Shown: one piece after another, positions 55,036 to 64,000 of the stretch
Layout: every line of letters starts with the position of its first letter
Position numbering within the stretch: position 1 is the first letter of the stretch
Assembly: GCF_000189635.1 (NCBI RefSeq)
Contig: NW_002476407.1
Span: forward strand, 868,001-932,000
Source: Tetrahymena thermophila SB210
Taxonomy: Eukaryota; Ciliophora; Oligohymenophorea; Hymenostomatida; Tetrahymenidae
Direction of reading: 5' to 3'
Length of the DNA stretch: 64,000 bases
Notes under the pieces: generated by a model
Seen by the model: only the letters and a program-made list of their open reading frames with translations
What the model was told of the DNA's origin: nothing
Databases searched by the model: none
Translations under genes and position numbers: made by a program

Positions 55036-55509
55036 GAAAAAATTTTGTTACCATTTACAATGAAGATAAATTTACAAAAAACAGAAATTTTGCTATAATT
55101 TTAATAGATATTTTTAAAGTTGATCAAAAAATATTCATTATCTATTTTATTAATTTTTGAAATTCAAATAAAGAAAAAAACTAATTCAAAAAGAATAAAA
55201 TGAAAGATAATCAAAAAATAAAATTTCAAAAAAATAATTTAAAAGGTTTAAAATGAAGAAATAAATCTAGTATAAAATTGAACAAGGAGAAAGTTAAAAA
55301 ATTATTGAACAAAAAGAAGTATTTATAATTTTTTAATTTTATTTATTTTAAAAATAGTGAGAAATTAAATTCGACATTAAAGATAATGGATTATTGCTTA
55401 ATATTATAAATTTATTAAAAGAAAATTTCTGAAAAATAATAAATTAAAATCTTTTTATAATTTTTATCTATAAAACAAAATAAAATAGATTTTCAATAAT
55501 ATTTATTTT

Positions 55510-56045
55510 AATGATTTCAAAATATTTTATCTATTTTATACTTTGATTTATAGATTAATTGATTTTTTTTAAATTATTTCTATTCTTATTAAAATTAGAA
55601 TTTTTTAGAAAATTTTTGTTTTTTTGGTTGAAGATAAAGCCTATTTTTGAGAAAACTATTTTTTTGTAAATTGGTCTTAATATTAATGAGAATATGCAAA
55701 ATTAAATAATAAAATTTAAAATAAATTCAATCAATTAAATTATAATAAATATTTATTAAAAGATATTAAAAATAAAATATTGAATTTTAATATAATCTAT
55801 TTCTATTTTATACTTTGATTTATAGATAAATTTATTTTTTTTAAATTATGTCTATTCTAATTAACTATGTCCATTTTTTATAGAATTTTTAAGAAAGTTT
55901 TTGTTGAAGATAAAGCCTATTTTTGAGAAAACTATTTTTTGTAAATTGATCTTAATATTAATGAGAATATGCAAAATTACAAAATAAAATTTAAAATAAA
56001 TTCAATCAATTAATTTGTAATAAATATTATTAAAAGATATTAAAA
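55510..56045. repeat. tandem duplication, ~265-bp unit
   Basis: Two copies share ordered blocks: ATTTTATACTTTGATTTATA (near 55530 and 55805), GATAAAGCCTATTTTTGAGA (near 55633 and 55909), CTTAATATTAATGAGAATAT and AAAATAAATTCAATCAATTA. Identity is high, about nine in ten over long stretches by eye, so the duplication is fairly recent. It is non-coding. Confidence 0.85.
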
Positions 56046-56809
56046 ATATAATAGAAGCAATTATAATGAAAAATAACTAGTGATTATTTCATTTTAAATT
56101 AAATTATAATCTTTCAATTTATTTTGTAATATTTATTAAAGGAACATTTTTAGTGAACATTATTGATTATTACTTGTAATTGTAAGCATAGTGTTTTACT
56201 TGTATTAGTGATAAAAAAAAGCATATTCTAAGTAACAAAATCTATACTATTTATTGGATTATAAATCTCTTACATCCAATTTTATTATCTTTCTCAAGTT
56301 TAAAATTCTACTACCTCTAAGTTTAATCTTCTTTAAACCAAGCCAAAATTTTTAAATTAATTTTAAAATTATTTATAAAAAGTAAATTTATTGAAATAAA
56401 GTTTTGATGTTTGAGTATAAAATATGTAAATTTAGTCAAAAAATATAATAAAAATCTTAAATAATTAAATTTCTTAAAATTGCAGAGGATCCACTAAAAG
56501 TATGAATTATGTTAAGCATGTAATTTTCAACCATAAATTCTTAAATAATTATTGTCTCTGTAATATTACTAAATTGTTAATAAAATATTTAATGTAATAA
56601 ACACAATTTTTTAATTTGAAAATTGATTGAATAATCAAAAAATTAAATCCTTATAATTAACCATCAAACTATTTAATAATGATTACATAAATCTTAAAAA
56701 ATTGCAAATTTGTTAAATCTAACTATTGTCATAGTAAACAAAGTTAATATTACAAACTAAAATAAAAATTGTAAATCAATATTTTTTAATACAAAATACT
56801 TTACCAAAA

Positions 56810-59800
56810 ATGAATTAAATTTAAAATAACACAAACTATTTATTAAACTTAAAAGATTCTATTAGAATACTTTAGACTGAACCGCAATTCAGAGATGAGG
56901 AATTTCTAAAAATAGTTGAATCAGTACTAAATAAATAACCTTTTACCTCATATTTCAAAGGATTAAATAAACAACAAATAAACAATATTGCCAAAAGAAT
57001 TAAAATTTTAGTGATCCCTCCCAACGCTCTTTTTATTTCTAAAGGTAAATAAATGAAGCATAATAAAATTCTAATCTTAATAATTTTTAATAAAAATAAA
57101 GGGACTTTGCTTGATCGCTTCTTTATAGTACTAGAAGGATATGTTAGTGTTAATTATGGAGTAATGGATAACCATTAATTAAAATATCTATTTATAGGCG
57201 ATAGTATTGGATCCTAGTCTTTGATATATCAGCAATCAGCTAATTATTAAGCACACGCTGGTTCAGCAGGATGTGTTTTAGCCTTTTTAGAAAAATAAGA
57301 CTTCAATCAGGATGTGAAGTTAGGTGAAATGATTAGAATATAAAAATATATATCTGCGATGAAGAAGATTGATTTGCTAAAACCATTTAATGAGGAGCAG
57401 ATATAATAAATATTTTTTGCATCAAATCTTATCGAGGTGAATAAGAATGAGTATGTGTATAGTTTTAATTAGCCATCGAAGGGATTCTATTTTGTTATTC
57501 AAGGATCAGTCAAAGTAAAATTTCTCCTTTTCCAGAAAAGATTCAAGTATTATTTCAAATATAATTATTAGGTATTTATTAAAAACACTCCTATTAACGA
57601 TTTAACAATTGGAAGTAATAGTCCTATAACTTAACCTAAAGATTCTTTTACAACAGTATTTTTATTTATTATTTTGAAATACTTCTTCAATTATAAAAAG
57701 ATAAAAGAATTAGGTGAAGGGGATTATTTTGGTTACTATGAGTTAATTGAAAAATACTCTAAAAGGATATAAAATGTACTTTGCTCCTCGAATAAGACAA
57801 AGCTTATTTATTTATCTAATGGTATTTTTTGGAAATATTTTAGCCTACCTTAAAGCAAACGATAATTGGATTATCTTTCCAATTTAGCTAAAAAAGAAAA
57901 AAGCCTTTAAAAGTAATTTTTTCAATCAAAGAAATCTTAATATTTAAGCATTAATTTATTAATATAATTCACTGCCAAATAAATCCCAATCATTGATTTA
58001 ATTTTATTTTACATCAATTATTCAACTTAATTTACATTTCTGCATCAAAACATTATTTATATCTATTAGAAAAAATTAAATACCAATTTACAGCTTATTT
58101 TTATTATAATGTTAAATAGAAAAATATAAAAATAATTATTTTAAAAAAAAATAATAAATACTTGAACAAATTTATCACATTTTAGATATTAATTTATTGA
58201 AAACTTTTCCTAATTATTATTATTTTTTTATTAGAAATACAAATCGCTAATATTTTTCGCAAGAAAAACCCACAAAATAAAATGAGGTTTAAGGAGTTGA
58301 TTGCATAAAATCATTTAAACTCAATATTTAGCAATTAAATACTCCAAGTTTTTCAGAAAGTAGTGAAAGCTCTCTCAGATTGACTAATCGAAAATTCTTA
58401 GGTATTTAAGAAAATCTCTCCTCAATGAGTGATAGATTTAGAAATAACTAATCTCCTGTTTCTATTTTTAGGAAAATTGTTAAAAATGAGAAACTTTAAG
58501 AAAGATTATTTGATAGCCCTGATCAATAATTGATGACTTTTGGAGAGAATACTGAAGGATTAAAGAATTTAACTAAAGAAATTTGTAATTAAAAAATAAA
58601 CTAATCAAATGTAAAAGATGTTTCAACAATAACTCCGTTTTCTTACTAAGATGATTATTTTTAAGAGCTATTAAAAAAAGAAAATACTTCTTAAAATAAT
58701 TTAAATATTTTAGAATAGGAGACTGAAACGGCTGACATTCTTCCGTCCACTCCTTAAGCTATGAAGATTAGATAAGAAGTGCTAAAAAAATAAACAGAAT
58801 AATTATGTGAAGATGAAACCAACTTGATATCAGAATTCTAAATAAACTATTTAAAAGAATCTTAAACTAAATTTAGCTAAAATTCTATATCTGAAAACAG
58901 TAACCAAAGTACTATAAATTTTAGTAGTTCAAGATTGATACAACAAATTGATTAAACTTAATTAAATACATAATTATAAAAGAATTAATAGAACGATTAG
59001 CAAAAAAGATCAGCAAGCTTAAACTCTTTCTAACAAAATATTAACAACCTTTCATCTTAACAAGAAAATAGATTTAAAGAATTATAACCAAGAATATTAA
59101 ATTATAATTATAAAGTAGTTTCGTCTAACTCCCCTTTGAAAATTGTTGCCTTAACTAAAAATAACAGTTCTAAAAATGATGAAATTGAAAATAGTACAGT
59201 GGCTCTCTCTCCTTCATTGAGATTAAATGTAAGTAGAATGTCATCTATAAGGAAAGATATTTCATAAACCTAAACTTTTCTTACTGAGAAGCGTAGCACA
59301 GTAATAAAATACACTTAAATGTGCAACAATCCAAGACATAAAAAGTCTATGTCAAGTTTTTTTAAATAAAAAGGTGATTTGAGCTAAAGTTAGCAATTAT
59401 AAAAAGAATTTAAATAAGAGCAAAGTTCTCTTTTAAAAAGTCCTTAAAAGTATAAAATCCAAAATATAAGCAAATTTACAGAGTTATTCAGCAAAAGTAC
59501 TAAGGTATAGAAACAAAATTCTTAAATTATTGATCATAAAGAATCTTATAAGGAAGCTTAAAACTAGAATTTACTTAAGAGTTAGTAGTTGAGTAGTATA
59601 TTAAATATAAGTAATATTTTACAACCAAATTCAGTAGCTCATAACCGTTTTGAATTGAATTTGTAAACTGGTTTGAAAACCAGTACTAACTTTTTAAAAA
59701 GCCCATTAAAAAATGAGACCTTCTATTTAAAAAAATGTAACGAAATATCAACATATAGAAGCATTTAAGAAAATTAAAATACTAAAAGAGATTCTTAAGA

Positions 59801-60056
59801 AAGAGTAAAAGAATAAGATAAAAGAATAGTAGGACAAAATATATTTAAATAAAAAATTATTTCAAAAGCTTAAGATTCTACTTAAAGTAATGGGCTTGAC
59901 TCTAAAATACAAAGATCAAATAGTCATTAACTAAAGAAACAAATTAATTAAAAAATAGAAATTCTATCTTCAAATATGAATTAAATTAAATTAAAGCATC
60001 CATAATTTAATAATTTTACAGATTATATTTAATAAAGTGCTTTGATAGAAAGCTGA
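56810..60056 (+). CDS. protein with two cyclic-nucleotide-binding-like domains and a long disordered tail
   Basis: Exons 56810-57044, 57102-57912 and 58235-60056 total 2868 nt, exactly 956 codons, 955 aa. The first cNMP-binding-like beta-roll (about residues 55-150) shows RIKILVIPPNALFISKG, RFFIVLEGYVSV and YLFIGDSIGS. The second (about 165-315) shows EVNKNEYVYSFNQ, GFYFVIQGSVKVKF and LGEGDYFGYYELIE, followed by KRIQNV, where the phosphate-binding Arg would sit. An unusual insert with a Phe/Tyr-rich segment interrupts the second roll. The remaining about 600 residues are rich in Ser, Asn, Gln and Lys with no fold visible. There are no channel helices or kinase domain, so it is neither a CNG channel nor a PKG. 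It could be a cAMP/cGMP-responsive scaffold like CNBD2, or the rolls may have lost nucleotide binding. Confidence 0.75.
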
Positions 60057-60543
60057 ATAATAAATAAAAAATACTTAATTTTCAAAAATATTTATACTGC
60101 TTTGGATAACCAAATATAATACTCGATAAATCAAAAGAAAACTTAACAATTAAATATAACTAGATAATTATAGTTAAATTAATTAATAAATTATTGTTGT
60201 ATTTAAAGATTTATCTTTAATTGTCTACATTTATTTTTAAAATTCTAATTAATTTTGATTTGATTTGATTTAATTTTTTTGTTTGTTTGTTTGTTTATTT
60301 ATATTTATATTAATGTTTAAAGTGTTGGTTGATATTGAAAAGAAATAAGTGATAATTTATTTAAGTAAGATTTAGTTTATGCTAGAGATATTATGTATGT
60401 ATGTATGAGCTAGTCAAATAAATATCTTTAAAAGGAACCTATCTATCTATATTTCAATCAATCATTCGTTGATGATTTCATTAGTTTCCTTGTTGAGCCT
60501 TTTATTTATTTTGTTCACCTAATTTTTAGACAGTTAAATTTTA
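60057..60543. other. convergent AT-rich spacer with microsatellites
   Basis: A 3'-to-3' spacer between the cNMP-domain gene and cyclin L. It contains GATTT, TTGT (60280-60296) and TATG (60393-60408) runs. No gene is seen. Confidence 0.7.
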
Positions 60544-63500
60544 TCACTATTTTATCTAAACAATATGTAAAAATTATTTACGAAGCATTTTCAATCTCAT
60601 CAGATAGTCATCGTTGTCATTATTTTCATCATCGTTTGAAGTCATACTTTCTTTTGACAATTACTTAGACAACTATGGCTAACTGGCTCCTGCTACTAAT
60701 TTTGTTGCTGTTGTAGTTGATGTTGTAGTTGATGTTGTTGTTGATGATGATGAAGAGGGCAGTTTGTTATCGTACTATTTAAACTTTTCACTCAATTTAG
60801 CGCTTAAATCTAAAGTTGGTTTGGTTGGGTTTGTCTGAGCCTTCTATGTTAGGTTAGTTTCTTAAGTGACATTAGAACTTGATATTTTTTAATTCGAACT
60901 TTCCTCATTAGTAGCCTTTGATTAAATTTTAGATTTTATTTATTAGATAATGTCAAGTGTTTTCTTTCCATCTAATAAAGAATTTTATTCTTGAGGCTTA
61001 ATTTAATCAGTTCTTTTTATTATTAGTAATTTGATGTTATTAATTAGAGTTAAATTGCTATTATTTTATAAATTATGAAACAAATCTTACTTTTAAATAA
61101 ATTTTTAGTTGGGAGCAGGAGCAGCTGTTTCAATAATACTTGGATTGCCATTTATTTGATTTTCTTAATGAATATTTTTATTATCAGAAGGAAGTATTTT
61201 ATTTTATACAGATGAAAAATCATTACTTTTTTCATTTAGAACTGTAGTAAATTTATCTTATTTCAAGGGAGGAGAAGGTGTAATTTTTGCAATTGATTCC
61301 ATCTATTGAGTAGATGAAGTAGGAACTGAAAATTTAGACTATTTTTCTCTGCTGTTGCTCCTTGATTTTTTATAGTCTTTTTTTCTATCTTTACTGCGCT
61401 TTCTCTTACTATCCCTATCATCAGGAGAGTTATAATACTTTTTAGATTTTTTATGATGACTTCTACTACGGCTTCTACTCTTCTTTCTTTCTTTTCTGTC
61501 CTTTTCCTTTTCCCTACCTTCTCTTACATCCCTTACTGTTGATGCAGATTCACGATCTCTTTAATTCTTATCTTTTTTAGAATTTAAAGGTGAAGTTTTA
61601 TCTTACTTAATATCTGGTGTTTCAGAAGTAGTTTTTATACTTGATGATGCACCATTACCGTTGGTTTTTTATTCCTCTTAAGACTTTTATTAATCGTTTT
61701 ATTAACGCTCAGCACTTGTAGGCTTTTGGACTTCTTACTTTTCTTTTCTACGTTCGCGTTCACGTTCACGACTTTTACTTCTTTTTTTTTTATCTTTATG
61801 GGAATTACTTCTATCACGACGATCTCTGCTGCGACTGTGACGAGAAGAATGCTTTTTATCTTTATCCTTACGATCTCTATTACGATTACGACTTCTACTA
61901 CGACTTGATCTTCTTTTATGGGATTTTTTGTGGGAATTGCTTCTGGACCTTTTACGTCTATCTCTTTCTCTTGATGCTGATCTACCAGCCGTAGAAAATT
62001 TGCTATGCTTATCATTTTTAGTACTGGTAACATCTCTTAAACTAGTAACTCCTGCAGTTTCATCTTAATTTTCTTTTTTTTCAAGCTAATCTGATGATAA
62101 CAACTTGTCTGATGATGATGCTCCTGCAGCCAATCCATTTTATCCCCTTAATTTTGATTTGGCGATAGCTTCTTGGACAGCTAACATAGGATTCTAAGAT
62201 GCAGAACTTTGGTTTAATCTATCTGTAAATTCATGATATTTAAGAGTGATTTTCAACTCTATTTCCTTTTGTTTTGCAAGTTTATTAAGAATTTCGAAGC
62301 AGTCCTCATATTTAGGAAGTTATTTAAATTGATTATAAATATATTAGATTTTACCCGCTCCTAGCTTAAGATTGTTCAGAGAAGTTTCCATAATTGTCCA
62401 CCAAGCAATTCTTGGCATTTCAGTACCTGTCTTTCTAAAGGCTAGGTAAATGCAGCTTGCTACTATCATCTAGAAAGGGAAGAAAATACAGATGTTTGTC
62501 TTGTAACTATCATTCAAATAGTTGAATGCTGTTCTAGTCAAATTCTAAAAGGAACTCGATTAATTACTGGTATTTGGTTTAAATAAATTAATATAGAAGT
62601 ACATTAATCTATGAGGTTGTTCATTCCATGTAATTTGATATAACTCAAAGCCTAATTCTTTTAAAATCTCTCTTTCCATGTCTTAAACCACTTATTTTAA
62701 ATGATTAAATTTAAATGATTTATCATCTAAAATTGGAACTGGACGTTGTATACCATCTTCAATCTATTTTTTAAAATAAAAAGCATGAAATTTACTTTTT
62801 AAATTATATCGATTTGCTATCATGAATAGAGACAGTTTGTTTTTCAGTAAATTTAAAAAGGGCGCTTTTTTTAAAAATTAATTAAAAATCTTTTATTTGA
62901 AGGAAATAAATAATTTTATTTTTGTTTTTGGAAGACTTTTTTTATTCAATTATTTTCATAGCTTTTCTTGCTTCTCTAAAACTGAATTAACTTACTATTT
63001 CTGCTTAAAAATAGCATTTATTGGCCTGTGCTTTGAATAAGAGAAATTAAAAAATTCCTAACATAATTGTATTTAAAAATAAGATTAAGGATTTTAATTC
63101 ATCTATTGTTATTATCACTTCAGTAAGAAGTTTTCATATAATTTTAGGAACTAGGGAATCAAACAAAATAGATTATTTCGTTGATGTTGTTGGTTGATAG
63201 TGATAATGATAATTGGTAGTGTTTGTGTATTTTGATGAACAAATTAATCTTTAATTCAATCTTATTAACTAACACCAGCCACATTTTCATTGAAAGTGTT
63301 TAGGGAAGGTGTTTAATATATTAATACTTTCAATTTAGCAAGATGATGAAGATGATGATAGATCATAAAAATAAATTTACCCTATAATTATATTATTAAT
63401 TAGTTCAAATGATTAAAATAATTATTTTCATAAGATAAAGCAAATAAGCTAAGATCTAATTTTTTTCCTTCAAAGTTTTTTTAAAAAAATTATTGAAAAG

Positions 63501-64000
63501 TTTGATTTAGGAGGGTTGATTTGATTCTTGAAGGAATCTCCTTTGCTGATAGCAATCTAATATAAACTGATAATTTACTTTAAAAATTTGATCAAAGACA
63601 TAGGCTAAATCTCTTGGCTTTTTAATTGTTTCTTAAGCCTTACCAGCTATAAAAACTGATCCCATTGCTACATCCCTGATATCATGCTTCAAGAAAGAGC
63701 ACCTTTTTATAGAAAAAAAAAAAATTATTTATTATTTTTAATGTTTTGAATCAATTAAAAAATATTTCTAATGCATTCAAAATAAAATAAATTACTTGGT
63801 ATAAAATCTGTGGAAAATAGTTTAGGCTGATATACAAGTTGTAATTGGAAGCTAAAGATATTAGCATGCATCAGAAATTATTGATGCGCCATAAAAATGA
63901 AGCATGTTTTATTCTTCTCTAGTGAATCCATCTAAATCGGCTTAAATCTTTGAACTAATTTCCAAGTACAAATTTGTATGAGCCTAATCTAAAAATTTCT
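60544..64000 (-). CDS. CCNL: Cyclin L (5' end beyond window), RS-rich tail
   Basis: Three exons are visible (64000-63796 partial, 63702-63579, 62763-60544), and all junctions keep frame. The double cyclin fold starts in the first visible exon (LPITTCISAQTIFHRFYTK). It continues with HDIRDVAMGSVFIAGKAQET and KKPRDLAYVFDQIFK, then ILKELGFELY, RLMYFYINLF, TRTAFNYLNDSYKTNICIFF and IVASCIYLAFRKTG. This matches cyclin L (partner of CDK11/PITSLRE and CDK12/13-type kinases; transcription-coupled splicing). After the cyclin boxes come a Ser/Ala region, a long Arg/Ser/Lys-rich domain (SRSRNRNRDRKDKDKK and several repeats) as in animal cyclin L, and an extra about 330-residue Ser/Gln/Thr-rich tail. That tail includes SSSSTTTSTTTSTTT at about 60700-60750. 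Stop is TGA 60544-60546. A second intron of 815 nt (62764-63578) splits the cyclin fold. Confidence 0.88.

Larger units (their letters stand above)
52926..56809. other. 3.9-kb AT-rich divergent spacer
   Basis: This spacer lies between the divergent transporter copy 2 and the cyclic-nucleotide-binding-domain gene. It holds two weak ORFs (listed separately) and a local duplication near 55.5-56.0 kb. Otherwise no gene or RNA is supported. Confidence 0.55.

Noticed and set aside
61726..61908. 60-codon plus ORF rich in Phe and Thr
   Set aside because: Antisense shadow of the RS-rich cyclin L region.

Overview
The window reads as macronuclear DNA of a ciliate, most likely a Tetrahymena species. 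It is strongly AT-rich, with long gene-poor spacers. Clear protein families (aconitase, Polo kinase, cyclin L, Noc3, Dph6) can only be read if TAA and TAG encode glutamine and TGA is the sole stop. Introns are GT-AG, AT-rich, mostly 50-500 nt (two reach 800-900 nt). That fits Tetrahymena better than Paramecium, whose introns are uniformly tiny. Conventional stop-to-stop ORF calling shatters every gene here, so I rebuilt gene models by reading both strands with the ciliate code and splicing by frame. Summed exon lengths are exact multiples of three for eight multi-exon or single-exon models where I give full structures.

Layout: (1) 844-4777 (+) a CSC1/TMEM63-like multi-pass channel-type protein, then a possible 57-aa two-helix microprotein (-). 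(2) 6132-9075 (-) a Polo-like kinase with kinase domain and two polo boxes. (3) 12666-16130 (+) a six-exon IRP1-type aconitase, trailed by a ~108-bp tandem repeat. (4) 19495-20181 (+) an orphan 228-aa protein. (5) an unresolved GC-elevated island near 22.9-23.6 kb. (6) Three minus-strand genes in a row: a Noc3-type ribosome-biogenesis factor (24117-26835), diphthine-ammonia ligase Dph6 (27672-28764) and a large degenerate kinase with a Gln/Asn-rich middle and a C2-like tail (29322-33032). (7) A possible J-domain fossil near 34.6-34.9 kb and an orphan 184-aa protein with a short upstream ORF (35563-36206). (8) About 6 kb without a convincing gene. (9) 42363-47449 (+) a 1475-aa furin-like Cys-repeat surface membrane protein. 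(10) Two tandem paralogous SLC22-like MFS transporters (48510-50069 and 51105-52925, both -). (11) A spacer holding weak ORFs and a local duplication. (12) 56810-60056 (+) a cyclic-nucleotide-binding-domain protein with a long disordered tail, converging on cyclin L (60544 to beyond 64000, -) with an RS-rich tail.

There is no operon logic: genes are monocistronic and mixed in function (cell cycle: Polo kinase, cyclin L; translation and ribosome: Dph6, Noc3; metabolism: aconitase; membrane and signalling: the rest). The best novelty candidates are the degenerate kinase/C2-like protein, the Polo kinase whose polo-box phosphate pincer residues are replaced, the orphan 184-aa gene with its uORF, and several frame-preserving stop-less or extremely short introns. 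I saw no rRNA, convincing tRNA, CRISPR array, telomere repeat or intact mobile element.
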